Source: Hyphomicrobiales bacterium
GTDB taxonomy: Bacteria; Pseudomonadota; Alphaproteobacteria; Rhizobiales; Rhizobiaceae
Direction: 5' to 3'
Assembly: GCA_900468625.1 (NCBI GenBank)
Contig: UBUL01000020.1
Location: forward strand, 1-64,000
Length of the DNA stretch: 64,000 nucleotides
Part shown: in pieces, positions 52,049 through 60,536 of the stretch
Position numbering within the stretch: position 1 is the first letter of the stretch
How the letters are laid out: every line of letters begins with the position of its first letter
Position numbers and translations under genes: made by a program
The notes under the pieces: generated by a model
What the model was told of the DNA's origin: nothing
Database searches by the model: none
Seen by the model: only the letters and a program-made list of their open reading frames with translations

Positions 52049-53382
52049 GCGGTGAAATTCGCAATCGGGATGCTGCGGCGACGGAGCGGGTTACGCGGAT
52101 CCCGTTGAAATATCCGGCCCCTGGCGCATGGTGGATATGCTTTTCATTTTCCCTGCTGCTGCTTTTGTCCTTTGTGATTTCGGCGACGGTGCTCCTGGTT
52201 TCCGGCGTCGGCGTCTGGGGCAACAATATCCCCGTCAATTGGGGGCTGGCGATTGCCAACTACATCTGGTTTCTCGGTATCGGCCATGCCGGGACGCTGA
52301 TCTCGGCAATGCTGCTTCTATTGGGCGCCCACTGGCGCAATTCGCTCAACCGCTTTGCCGAGGCGATGACGCTGTTTGCGGTGGTTTGCGCCGGGCTCTA
52401 TCCGATCCTGCATCTGGGCCGGCCATGGTTCTTCTACTGGATCGCGCCCTATCCCAACACGATGACGATCTCGCCGCAGTTCAAGAGCCCGTTGAGCTGG
52501 GATTTTTTCGCCGTGCTCACCTATCTGACCGTTTCCGTACTGTTCTGGTACATCGGCATCATTCCCGATCTGGCGGCAGTGCGCGACCGGGCGAGACGGC
52601 GATGGCAGCAGGTGATTTACGGGCTTGCAGCGCTCGGCTGGCGAGGTTCGGCAAGACATTGGGCGCGATGGAACCAGGCTTACCGCCTGACGGCGGTGAT
52701 TGCCGTTCCGCTGGTCGTCTCGGTTCATTCGGAAATCTCGCTTCTCTTTGCCGCCGGGCCGATACCGGGCTGGACCTCTACGGTTTTCCCGCCCTATTTC
52801 GTGCTGGGCGCCGCCTTTTCCGGGTTCGCGGTCGTTGCCATGATCGCGGTTGTACTGCGCCACGCCCTGGGCCTCGGCATGCTGGTCACAGAGCGCCATC
52901 TCGACCTTCTCGGACGCTTCCTGCTCGCAACCGGCCTGATGACAGGCTACGGCTATGTGGCGGAGGTGTTCGACAGCCTTTATGGCGGCGATCTGCAGGA
53001 TATCGGGACATTGATGGATCGGCTGGCCGGCGCCTATGCCTTCAGTTACTGGGGCGCCGTCATTCTGAATTTCGTGCCGCTGCAGCTATTGTGGTTCAAG
53101 AGTGTGAGATGCCAACCGCTTGTGCTCTTTCTGATCGGCCTGTCTGCGACGATCGGCATGTGGTTCGAGCGCTACATGCTGCTGACGACCTCGCTTTATC
53201 GCGACTATCTGGTTTCTTCCTGGGGGCAATATCATCCGAGCATATGGGAATGGGGTCTTTATGCCGGGATGCTCGGCGTCTTCCTGGCGCCGTTCCTTCT
53301 CTTCGTGCGCTTCCTGCCTGTCATCTCGGCGTTCGAAGTGGAGGAGGCTTTGCGCGAGACGGGGGATTTGAGCCATGCGTGA
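52045..53382 (+). CDS. actC: Alternative Complex III subunit ActC, NrfD-like quinol-binding membrane protein
   Basis: A 445-aa integral membrane protein with about ten hydrophobic segments of the NrfD/PsrC type (WGLAIANYIWFLGIGHAGTLISAML). In ACIII, ActC carries the quinol oxidation site. The ATG overlaps the actB stop (ATGA), indicating coupled translation. Confidence 0.93.
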   Translation: MSGEIRNRDAAATERVTRIPLKYPAPGAWWICFSFSLLLLLSFVISATVLLVSGVGVWGNNIPVNWGLAIANYIWFLGIGHAGTLISAMLLLLGAHWRNSLNRFAEAMTLFAVVCAGLYPILHLGRPWFFYWIAPYPNTMTISPQFKSPLSWDFFAVLTYLTVSVLFWYIGIIPDLAAVRDRARRRWQQVIYGLAALGWRGSARHWARWNQAYRLTAVIAVPLVVSVHSEISLLFAAGPIPGWTSTVFPPYFVLGAAFSGFAVVAMIAVVLRHALGLGMLVTERHLDLLGRFLLATGLMTGYGYVAEVFDSLYGGDLQDIGTLMDRLAGAYAFSYWGAVILNFVPLQLLWFKSVRCQPLVLFLIGLSATIGMWFERYMLLTTSLYRDYLVSSWGQYHPSIWEWGLYAGMLGVFLAPFLLFVRFLPVISAFEVEEALRETGDLSHA

Positions 53383-53935
53383 GCCGCACCCCGGAAGCGA
53401 CCTGTTTGGCCTGCTCGCGGAGTTCGACAGGCCCGAGCGGCTGGTCGAGGCGGTGAAGCGCGCGCGCAAGGCGGGCTTTACCGTCATAGAGGCATACTCG
53501 CCCTATCCGGTCGAAGAACTGACGGAGGCACTGGGCTTCAAGGAGAACATCGTTCCATGGCTGACTTTGGCAGGCGGCATCTTCGGTGCGGCCTTGGCCT
53601 ACGGTCTCCAGCTCTATACCAACTACGCCTATCCGATCGAAATCGGCGGCCGGCCGCTTTATGCCTGGCAATCCTTCATGCTCATCACCTTCGAACTTAT
53701 GGTTCTTTTTGCCGTTCTCTCCGCCATTTTCGGCATGCTGCTTCTGAACCGCCTGCCGCGGCTCCATCACCCGCTTTTCGACATAGAGGCGTTTCAGCTT
53801 GCGCGGTCCGACAAGTTCTTTCTCGTCATTATGAGCAACGACGAGCGCTTCCATCCGAAGCGCACCCGCACCTTTCTCGACAAGCTCAATCCCGTGCGCG
53901 TGGACGCCGTCGAGCATACGGAGCAACCGGAATGA
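53375..53935 (+). CDS. actD: Alternative Complex III subunit ActD (DUF3341)
   Basis: A 186-aa membrane protein with two hydrophobic segments (about residues 60-80 and 100-125). The family signature is visible: LLAEFDRPERLVEAVKRARKAGFTVIEAYSPYPVEEL. It is a structural subunit of ACIII without redox cofactors. It starts inside the last codons of actC (8-base overlap). Confidence 0.93.
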   Translation: MREPHPGSDLFGLLAEFDRPERLVEAVKRARKAGFTVIEAYSPYPVEELTEALGFKENIVPWLTLAGGIFGAALAYGLQLYTNYAYPIEIGGRPLYAWQSFMLITFELMVLFAVLSAIFGMLLLNRLPRLHHPLFDIEAFQLARSDKFFLVIMSNDERFHPKRTRTFLDKLNPVRVDAVEHTEQPE

Positions 53936-54465
53936 GATACGGTCCCCTCATTCTTACGCTGAGCCTGCTTCTTGCCGGCTGCGACGACATGAACCACCAG
54001 CCGCGTTATGATTCCTACGAAAAGAGCCGGCTCTTTGCCGATGGCAAAGCGTTGCAGGCGCCGCCGGATGGAACGATTGGGCGCGATGATCTCCAGAATG
54101 CGCAGGCGCTTGCCAATCGTCCGCCGGTGAATATCGAGCTCCTCCAGCGCGGACAGCAGGAATTCGGCATCTATTGCACGCCCTGTCACGACACCGCCGG
54201 CTTCGGCAACGGCACGGTGCCGGCGCGGGGCTTTCCCCATCCGCCGAGCTTTCACATCGACCGCCTGCGTCAGGCGCCATCCCGTTATTTCGTCGAGGTG
54301 ATCTCCAAGGGCCACGGTGTGATGTATTCCTATGCGGATCGCGTTTCTCCGCGGGATCGCTGGGCGATCGCAGCCTATATCCGCGCGCTGCAGCTAAGCC
54401 AGGATGCTGATGCCGCAGGTCTCCCACCGGAAGATCAGGCGCAGCTGAGGAGGGCGGGATCGTGA
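53932..54465 (+). CDS. actE: Alternative Complex III subunit ActE, monohaem cytochrome c lipoprotein
   Basis: A 177-aa protein with a lipoprotein signal (LILTLSLLLAGC) and one haem motif CTPCH, followed by the distal Met region (GHGVMYSYADRV). ActE is the mobile-domain-like cytochrome that hands electrons from ActA to the oxidase. The ATG overlaps the actD stop. A longer frame from 53557 is in the actD shadow. Confidence 0.92.
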   Translation: MRYGPLILTLSLLLAGCDDMNHQPRYDSYEKSRLFADGKALQAPPDGTIGRDDLQNAQALANRPPVNIELLQRGQQEFGIYCTPCHDTAGFGNGTVPARGFPHPPSFHIDRLRQAPSRYFVEVISKGHGVMYSYADRVSPRDRWAIAAYIRALQLSQDADAAGLPPEDQAQLRRAGS

Positions 54466-55517
54466 GCCGCATCGAGGCCCTTCCGACCCGTCTGCTGGCG
54501 CTGAGCGGCGGCATCTTCTGCATGGCGGCTCTCGCCTTGGTTCTGGTCGCGCCAGCATCCGCCTTGCTCGGCTGGCTTGCTGCACTCGCCTTCATAAGCG
54601 CCCTGCCGCTCGGTGCACTTGGTCTGGTGATGATGATGCGCATCATTCCGGGGATCTGGCGCCACGATCTCGATCACGCGGCGAGATCGGCGCTGTCTCT
54701 TTTGCCGCTTGTGCTGATTGCCTGGCTGCCGATCCTGTTCGGTCTATCCTCCGTCTATGAATGGGTGCGGCAGCCTCCATCCGAAACCTTCAAGGCGATC
54801 TACCTGACGCCGCTGTTCTTCGATCTCAGAACCCTGTTCATTCTCGCCGCCGCTTACCTGCTTGCGCAGGCGCTACTGCGCAGCCGATCCATGGGCATCG
54901 CAATTGGCGGTCTCATCGGCTTCGTCCTCCTTCAGGAAATTCTGGCGACCGATTGGCTGATGTCGCTCGACCCGCACTTTCACTCCTCCGGTTTCGCGCT
55001 CTATGTGCTTGCCGGCCAGATGCTCACGGCGCTCGCGCTGCTGGTGCTTCTCAGCCTTTGGGAAGGGGGCGTGGCGAAGCCGGGCGTGCTCGGTGCACTC
55101 GTGATCACCGCCATCCTCTTCTGGGCCTATCTGGCATTCATGCAATATTTCATCATCTGGTCGGGCAATCTGGTTCCAGGCGCCCTCTGGTTTCAGCGCC
55201 GCGGCACTGGCATTTGGGCTTCAGTCGAAGTCTCGATTGCCTTCCTGCATCTGACGCCGCTTTTTCTTTTGTTCTTTCCGCCGATCCGCCAATCCGGGCG
55301 ATGGTTGGTCGGTCTTGCGCTGATGGTCCTTGCGGGAAGATTGGTGGAATATGCCTGGCTTATCTTACCTCAGCTGACATCGTATCGAGGCTGCGCGATC
55401 ATGGCCTATGGTCTGTCGCTTGTCGGGCTCGCCCAGGTCGCGCTTGCCATTCTTTCTCGCGCGAACAAGGTCGTGCGCCGATTGGCGGCAACTCCGACCG
55501 TGGAGGGTTCGCCGTGA
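54462..55517 (+). CDS. actF: Alternative Complex III subunit ActF, second membrane subunit
   Basis: A 351-aa integral membrane protein with about ten hydrophobic segments, related to ActC/NrfD but shorter. It builds the second half of the membrane core of ACIII. The start is GTG at 54462, overlapping the actE stop by four bases; its end overlaps the next GTG start in the same way. Confidence 0.9.
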   Translation: MSRIEALPTRLLALSGGIFCMAALALVLVAPASALLGWLAALAFISALPLGALGLVMMMRIIPGIWRHDLDHAARSALSLLPLVLIAWLPILFGLSSVYEWVRQPPSETFKAIYLTPLFFDLRTLFILAAAYLLAQALLRSRSMGIAIGGLIGFVLLQEILATDWLMSLDPHFHSSGFALYVLAGQMLTALALLVLLSLWEGGVAKPGVLGALVITAILFWAYLAFMQYFIIWSGNLVPGALWFQRRGTGIWASVEVSIAFLHLTPLFLLFFPPIRQSGRWLVGLALMVLAGRLVEYAWLILPQLTSYRGCAIMAYGLSLVGLAQVALAILSRANKVVRRLAATPTVEGSP

Positions 55518-55915
55518 CCGCCTCGCTCCAAGAGAAGCCGCGGCGAAAGGAGGCTTCGCCGCAATTCGAACCAAGGGACGTCTCGCCCCGGCTGGTGCTT
55601 TGGGTGACATTTGGCCTCTTTCTCGGCATGGGTCTTTCGGTTCTCATTGTCTTTGGCATTCTGCAGTGGATTATGCCGGGCGCCGCGCCGCCGCTGACGG
55701 CGTTCGGCTCGAACCAAGCGGAGATAGGCCCTCGCCTCGAGGTGTCTCCATCAGCCAATCGGGAGGTGCTTCAGCGGCAGGCGGAACAGCGTCTTCTGGG
55801 TTATGGCTGGATCGGCCGCGAGACTGGGAGGGCGCATATTCCAATTGATAGGGCCATGGCCATTCTGGCGGCACGCGGCTGGCCTGATCGCGACGAGCGG
55901 AAGGAAGCGCGATGA
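55514..55915 (+). CDS. Small membrane-anchored protein of the ACIII/cox operon
   Basis: A 133-aa protein with a cytoplasmic basic N terminus, one hydrophobic helix (about residues 30-52) and a periplasmic tail ending LLGYGWIGRETGRAHIPIDRAMAILAARGWP. The tail pattern YGWxxRxxGxxxIPIDRAMxxLxxRGxP recurs in proteins coded next to ACIII and caa3 oxidases in other phyla, sometimes fused to other domains, with no assigned role. Start GTG at 55514 overlaps the actF stop. It may help join ACIII and oxidase or assist assembly; this is inference from position. Confidence 0.85.
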   Translation: MTASLQEKPRRKEASPQFEPRDVSPRLVLWVTFGLFLGMGLSVLIVFGILQWIMPGAAPPLTAFGSNQAEIGPRLEVSPSANREVLQRQAEQRLLGYGWIGRETGRAHIPIDRAMAILAARGWPDRDERKEAR

Positions 55916-56718
55916 GGACCGCTGGATTCATGCTGGCTCTTGTCTTGTTTTTCTGCGCCGGCGACGCGCATGCGGCAGCCTTCGATCCATTTGCGGCGAC
56001 CGGGATCGATCAAAAGCCGAATGCTCTTGTTCCCCTCGATCAGCCTTTTCGCGACGAAGCCGGTCATGTCGTCACCCTTCGACAGCTTGGAGGCGGTAAA
56101 CCGATCCTGTTGGCGCCGGTTCTGCACAATTGCCCCAATATCTGCGGTGTCACCCTGTCGGGCCTGATGGAGGCCGTGCAGCGTCAATCATTTCGACCCG
56201 GCGCCGACTTTACCATTGTTGCGTTCGGCATCGATGCGCGTGAAGGCCTGAAAGAAGCTTCGGCCTCGATCGAGCAACTGAAAAGCCGCTTTCCCTCCCT
56301 CGCAGGCAGCGGCATGCATGCATTGACGGGCGAAGCGGCCGCCATTCATGGGGTGACGGATGCGCTCGGCTATCGTTACGCCTGGGATCCCGACATCGGC
56401 CAATATGCCCATGATGCTGCGGTCGCCGTCCTAACGCCGGACGGGCGTTTGAGCCGCTGGCTTTACGGTCTTGCGCCGTCAAGCGAGGACCTGAAACTGG
56501 CGCTCACCGAGGCCGGCGAGGGCCGGCTCGGCAGCTGGCGCGACCAGCTTCTGCTGCTGTGCTATCACTATGATCCGCTCACCGGGCGATACTCGTCGCT
56601 CGTTCTGGCGGCGCTTCGCTTTGTATCCGGCTTGGTCGCGATCATCGGCATCGGCCTGCTTGTCGTCATGTTCGCTCGCTCGCGTCGGCCGAGAGACACC
56701 GGGGGAGGGGCGCCATGA
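55912..56718 (+). CDS. SCO1/SenC family copper chaperone
   Basis: A 268-aa periplasmic protein with an N-terminal signal (AGFMLALVLFFCAGDAHA), a thioredoxin-like domain bearing the copper-binding Cys pair in HNCPNICG (CxxxC) and the later His in YAHDAAV, and a C-terminal membrane helix (about residues 240-260). SCO proteins deliver copper to the CuA site of oxidase subunit II, encoded directly downstream. The ATG overlaps the previous stop. Confidence 0.92.
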   Translation: MRTAGFMLALVLFFCAGDAHAAAFDPFAATGIDQKPNALVPLDQPFRDEAGHVVTLRQLGGGKPILLAPVLHNCPNICGVTLSGLMEAVQRQSFRPGADFTIVAFGIDAREGLKEASASIEQLKSRFPSLAGSGMHALTGEAAAIHGVTDALGYRYAWDPDIGQYAHDAAVAVLTPDGRLSRWLYGLAPSSEDLKLALTEAGEGRLGSWRDQLLLLCYHYDPLTGRYSSLVLAALRFVSGLVAIIGIGLLVVMFARSRRPRDTGGGAP

Positions 56719-57656
56719 CCTTCATTCCGCTCTGGCCGTCCGGTGCGTCGGCCTACAGTCATCAGATCGACCTGCTCGTCATCGCCTTCACCGTGCTGAT
56801 CGTGGCGCTCTCGGCGCCTGTCTTCGTCCTGCTCCTCGTCTTCATCGTCAAATATCGACGCGGCAAGAAGGCCGATCGCAGACATGCATCGAACCGTAAC
56901 ATTCCCCTGGAGCTCTCCTGGACCATCATCCCGTTTGTTGCCTTGCTCGGTTTCTATGTCTGGTCGACCGACCTCTTCGCCAGGCTTTACCATCCGCCTG
57001 CCGACGCCATGCAGATCGACGTCGTCGCCAAGCAATGGATGTGGAAATTCCAGCATCCCGAAGGGCAGGCCGAAATCAACGAACTGCATGTCCCCGCCGG
57101 CCAACCCGTCAAGCTTACCATGGCCTCGCAGGACGTCATTCACAGCCTCTTCATCCCGGCGCTGCGCATCAAGCAGGATGTCGTGCCGGGACGGTATACG
57201 TCGAGCTGGTTCGTGGCCGACAAGCCAGGCACCTATCGTATCGCCTGCTCGCAATATTGCGGCAGCAATCATTCCGAGATGACAGGCAGCTTCGTCGTCA
57301 TGAACCCCGCCGACTACGCCAAATGGCTGTCCCTGTCCTCGAATGACATCAGCCTTGCCGCGGAAGGTGCCGCTCTCTTTCGCAGCCGCGGCTGCAGCGG
57401 CTGCCACGACCCGGGAGCTTCCGTCCGCGCGCCTTCCCTGGTCGGCATCTACGGCAATCCTGTGCCGCTTCAATCCGGCGAGATCGTCACCGCCGACGAT
57501 CAATATATCCGCGACAGCATCTTGCTGCCGCAATCGCAAGTCGTTGCCGGCTATCAGCCGATCATGCCGACTTTTCAGAACGTTTTGAGCGAGGAGGACG
57601 TCATGAAGCTCGTCGCCTATGTCAAATCGCTGAAGCAGGCGGGGGTGACACAATGA
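56715..57656 (+). CDS. coxB: Cytochrome c oxidase subunit II fused to cytochrome c (caa3 type)
   Basis: A 313-aa subunit: two N-terminal membrane helices (about 15-40 and 60-85), a cupredoxin domain with the CuA motif CSQYCGSNHSEM, and a C-terminal cytochrome c domain with haem motif CSGCH (about residue 225) and Met ligand in PIMPTF. The fused haem domain defines a caa3 oxidase, which takes electrons directly from a cytochrome such as ActE. The ATG overlaps the sco stop. Confidence 0.95.
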   Translation: MTFIPLWPSGASAYSHQIDLLVIAFTVLIVALSAPVFVLLLVFIVKYRRGKKADRRHASNRNIPLELSWTIIPFVALLGFYVWSTDLFARLYHPPADAMQIDVVAKQWMWKFQHPEGQAEINELHVPAGQPVKLTMASQDVIHSLFIPALRIKQDVVPGRYTSSWFVADKPGTYRIACSQYCGSNHSEMTGSFVVMNPADYAKWLSLSSNDISLAAEGAALFRSRGCSGCHDPGASVRAPSLVGIYGNPVPLQSGEIVTADDQYIRDSILLPQSQVVAGYQPIMPTFQNVLSEEDVMKLVAYVKSLKQAGVTQ

Positions 57657-59323
57657 CCGATGCAGCCGATCCGAAGCTCGAGCAAGCGAATATCCGCAGA
57701 GGCGGCTCAACGGAAACCGTCGCGCAACGCCTCAGCTACCTGCGAGCCGGCCATAGTCTCAAGTCCTGGCTGCTGACGACGGATCACAAGCGCATCGGCG
57801 TTCTCTATACTCTGTCCATTACTTTTTTCTTCTTCGTCGGTGCGGCCGCGGCCGCGCTGATCAGGCTCGATCTGCTGACGCCGGCGGGTGACCTCCTCAC
57901 CAATGATGGCTACAATCGCGCCTTCACGGTCCATGGTGTGGTGATGGTATGGTTCTTTCTCATTCCATCCATCCCGAACACTTTCGGGAATTTCCTGATC
58001 CCGTTGATGATCGGCGCCAAGGACCTTGCCTTTCCCAAGCTGAACCTGCTGAGCTGGTATATCTACATGCTCGCCGGGCTGTTTACGGTGTTCGTTTTGA
58101 TCGCAGGTGGCGTCGATACGGGATGGACATTTTACACGCCACTTTCGACGATGTATGCCAACGGCAACGTGATCCTGGCCGCAAGCGCGGTGTTCATCGT
58201 CGGCTTTTCGTCGATCCTCACGGGGTTGAACTTCATCGTCACGGTCCACACCCTGCGTTGCCCCGGCATGACCTGGGGCAGGCTACCGCTTTTCGTCTGG
58301 TCGATCTATGCGACATCGCTGATCTTGGTGCTGGCCACGCCAGTGCTGGCGATCACGCTTGTCCTCATCTCGCTGGAACGGCTGTTCGGGCTCGGCATAT
58401 TCAACCCGGCGATCGGTGGCGATCCGCTGCTGTTTCAGCATCTCTTCTGGTTTTACAGCCATCCGGCCGTCTACATCATGGTCTTGCCCGCCCTCGGGGT
58501 GGTCAGCGAACTTGTCGCCGCCGGTGCCCACAAGCCGATCTTCGGCTATCAGTTCGTGGCCGGCTCCTCGATCGCGATCGCGGCGCTCGGATTCTTCGTC
58601 TGGGGCCACCATATGTTCGTCTCGGGGCAATCGCTCTATGCGAGCGCGGCATTTTCCTTCCTCAGCATCGCGGTGGCGATTCCTTCCGGCGTGAAGGTGT
58701 ACAACTGGACGGCAACCCTTTTCAAAGGTCAGATCTCGCTCGATCCGCCGTTTCTCTTCGCCATGACCTTCATTGGCCTTTTCGTCTTCGGCGGATTGAC
58801 GGGCTTGATGCTCGCCATGCTGGCAATCGACGTTCATGTGCACGACACCTATTTCGTGATCGCGCATTTCCACTACATCATGGTCGGCGGAACGATCTCG
58901 GCCTTCTTCGGCGCGCTGCATTACTGGTGGCCGAAGATCATCGGGCGCATGTATTCGCTGGCCTGGGGGCGGGTCACGGCGATCTTCTTCTTCATCGGCT
59001 TCAACCTGACGTTCTTCCCGCAATTTCTGCTTGGCTATCTCGGAATGCCGCGGCGCTATCATGTCTATCCGCCGGAGTTTCAGGTGCTGAATGTCATTTC
59101 AACCGGCGGCGCTGCCGTTCTTGGGATCGCCTACGTCATGCCATTGATATATCTCGTCTATTCGATGCGCTACGGCAAGCCGGCACCCGAAAATCCCTGG
59201 GATGCGACCGGGCTTGAATGGACGACGCCGTCGCCGCCGCCCAAGCATAATTTCGAGACGCTGCCGGTCGTCGATCGGCCGCCTTACGACTATGAAATCG
59301 AGATGAGGGACGAGCATGTCTGA
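57653..59323 (+). CDS. coxA: Cytochrome c oxidase subunit I, A2-type
   Basis: A 556-aa catalytic subunit with twelve membrane helices. Haem and CuB ligands are in HGVVMVWFF, HPAVYIM, WGHHMFVSG and HVHDTYFVIAHFHYIM. In helix VI the sequence is WFYSHPAVY (Tyr268, Ser269): the proton-channel Glu of A1 oxidases is missing and replaced by the YS pair, the mark of A2-type enzymes such as the Rhodothermus and Thermus caa3 oxidases. The K-channel residues seem kept. ATG overlaps the coxB stop. Confidence 0.96.
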   Translation: MTDAADPKLEQANIRRGGSTETVAQRLSYLRAGHSLKSWLLTTDHKRIGVLYTLSITFFFFVGAAAAALIRLDLLTPAGDLLTNDGYNRAFTVHGVVMVWFFLIPSIPNTFGNFLIPLMIGAKDLAFPKLNLLSWYIYMLAGLFTVFVLIAGGVDTGWTFYTPLSTMYANGNVILAASAVFIVGFSSILTGLNFIVTVHTLRCPGMTWGRLPLFVWSIYATSLILVLATPVLAITLVLISLERLFGLGIFNPAIGGDPLLFQHLFWFYSHPAVYIMVLPALGVVSELVAAGAHKPIFGYQFVAGSSIAIAALGFFVWGHHMFVSGQSLYASAAFSFLSIAVAIPSGVKVYNWTATLFKGQISLDPPFLFAMTFIGLFVFGGLTGLMLAMLAIDVHVHDTYFVIAHFHYIMVGGTISAFFGALHYWWPKIIGRMYSLAWGRVTAIFFFIGFNLTFFPQFLLGYLGMPRRYHVYPPEFQVLNVISTGGAAVLGIAYVMPLIYLVYSMRYGKPAPENPWDATGLEWTTPSPPPKHNFETLPVVDRPPYDYEIEMRDEHV

Positions 59324-59951
59324 GGCAGGGCCTGTCACCGATCCGTTCACCGATCCCCGTCAGCAGCATCGGGCCGCGATGATGGGGATGTATGTCTTTC
59401 TCGGCAGCGAAATCATGCTGTTCGGCGGCTTGTTCTGCGTTGCCGCGGCCATGCGGTTGGCCCATGCCGCCGAGGTCGTCCACGCCTCCCGTGCTCTGCA
59501 TTTCGGCATTGGTGGGCTCAATACGGCCATCCTGCTGACCTCGAGCCTGTTTGTCGCTCTGGGCGTGGAAAGTGCACGAAAGGGCCGAACCAAAATCACG
59601 CGCGGCTGGCTCGTTGGAGCCGCCGCCCTTGGCTTGGCTTTCCTCGCGACGAAAGCCTATGAGTACCAGATGGAATTCGCTGAAGGGCTGCTCCCGATAG
59701 AGGGCGTGCATTCTCGTTATACGGACGGCATTCAGCATCTCTTCATGAACCTCTATCTCATCGCGACCAGCCTGCATGCGGTGCATCTGTCCATAGGCAT
59801 CGTGCTTTTGCTCACGCTGTCGTTTCGCTTGGCATGCAGCTCGATCGAGCTGCCGGAGCGGGCGATCGTTCTCGTCACCGCGGGCCTCTATTGGCATCTG
59901 GTGGATGTGATCTGGGTCTTCCTCTATCCTGTGTTCTATCTTGCGAGGTGA
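59316..59951 (+). CDS. coxC: Cytochrome c oxidase subunit III
   Basis: A 211-aa membrane protein with five hydrophobic segments, consistent with the short subunit III of caa3 oxidases (MGMYVFLGSEIMLFGGLF, then LIATSLHAVHLSIGIVLL and GLYWHLVDVIWVFLYPVFYL). The gene starts eight bases before the coxA stop. It stabilises subunit I and holds no cofactor. Confidence 0.93.
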   Translation: MSEAGPVTDPFTDPRQQHRAAMMGMYVFLGSEIMLFGGLFCVAAAMRLAHAAEVVHASRALHFGIGGLNTAILLTSSLFVALGVESARKGRTKITRGWLVGAAALGLAFLATKAYEYQMEFAEGLLPIEGVHSRYTDGIQHLFMNLYLIATSLHAVHLSIGIVLLLTLSFRLACSSIELPERAIVLVTAGLYWHLVDVIWVFLYPVFYLAR

Positions 59952-59958
59952 ACGTCAT

Positions 59959-60234
59959 ATGCTACGCCTCGCAAATCCTCTCGTCGTCATCTGGGCAATC
60001 TTGCTGGTTCTGCTAAGTGCCACCATCGCGGCCAGCTTTGTACTGAGCGGACCGTTGGGCCTCATCGTCAGCCTCTCGATCGCGGCGGTCAAGTCTGCAA
60101 TGATCTGCTGGCGCTATATGCATTTGAATGAGGAGACGGCTCTTAATCGCATTGCCGCAGTTGCCGCAGCCTTCTGGCTGCTGATCCTGCTCGGATTTCT
60201 TGGTGTCGATTACTGGACCCGTGCACTTGTCTAG
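59959..60234 (+). CDS. coxD: Cytochrome c oxidase subunit IV (caa3 type)
   Basis: A 91-aa protein with three hydrophobic segments and the family pattern IAAVKSAMICWRYMHLNEE. It is the small accessory subunit of caa3 and bo3-type oxidases. The ATG at 59959 follows GAGGTG; a TTG at 59941 is possible. It ends the operon; haem A synthesis genes (ctaA/ctaB) are not in the window. Confidence 0.88.
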   Translation: MLRLANPLVVIWAILLVLLSATIAASFVLSGPLGLIVSLSIAAVKSAMICWRYMHLNEETALNRIAAVAAAFWLLILLGFLGVDYWTRALV

Positions 60235-60342
60235 AACGTTTCCGCTTTTCTTCGAATCGCAAAAGCGCTCTATGCTCTTGTTTCCTTGCGCATTCCGGAC
60301 GGAAACCGATGCGCACTTTTCCTGGCAATGCTCTATGCGTTC
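60233..60342. repeat. Rhizobial intergenic mosaic-type repeat
   Basis: The stretch after coxD (AACGTTTCCGCTTTTC..., GCATTCCGGACGGAAACC and GCACTTTTCCTGGCAATGCTC) resembles a repeat that occurs between genes in many Rhizobiaceae. It has short internal palindromes (ATTCCGGACGGAAA) and no coding content. I see one copy in the window. The rest of this 302-base gap holds the promoter at 60445-60469. Confidence 0.6.
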
Positions 60343-60444
60343 AGAACCCGGCCGGCGACGAAAGGACAAAGCGATGTTGGCTGGCGGATCACTCGCGATC
60401 ATGGCACTCGATGGAATATGAGGAGCGCCTTGGAAGACCTCCTC

Positions 60445-60469
60445 GGAACATTATCGACCGGATGCGGTT
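60445..60469 (+). promoter_or_regulatory. EcfG-like promoter candidate of the 51-aa gene
   Basis: GGAAC, exactly 16 bases, then GGTT, 68 bases before the start of the small membrane peptide. The -35 is perfect and the -10 differs from CGTT at one base. Confidence 0.55.
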
Positions 60470-60536
60470 TTGTCTCTTTGTCAGCTATCGATGCCGAGCA
60501 GACAAACGCGGAGTGCGTAGCTCGCAAGGAGACGAA

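Noticed and set aside
54761..55913. 384-aa fusion of an actF-overlapping frame with the 133-aa protein
   Set aside because: Only the part from the GTG at 55514 is conserved-looking; the upstream part is out of register with actF and has shadow composition.
57949..59217. 422-aa open frame inside coxA
   Set aside because: Same strand, different register from an unmistakable oxidase subunit I; composition rich in Arg/His/Gly typical of shadow frames.
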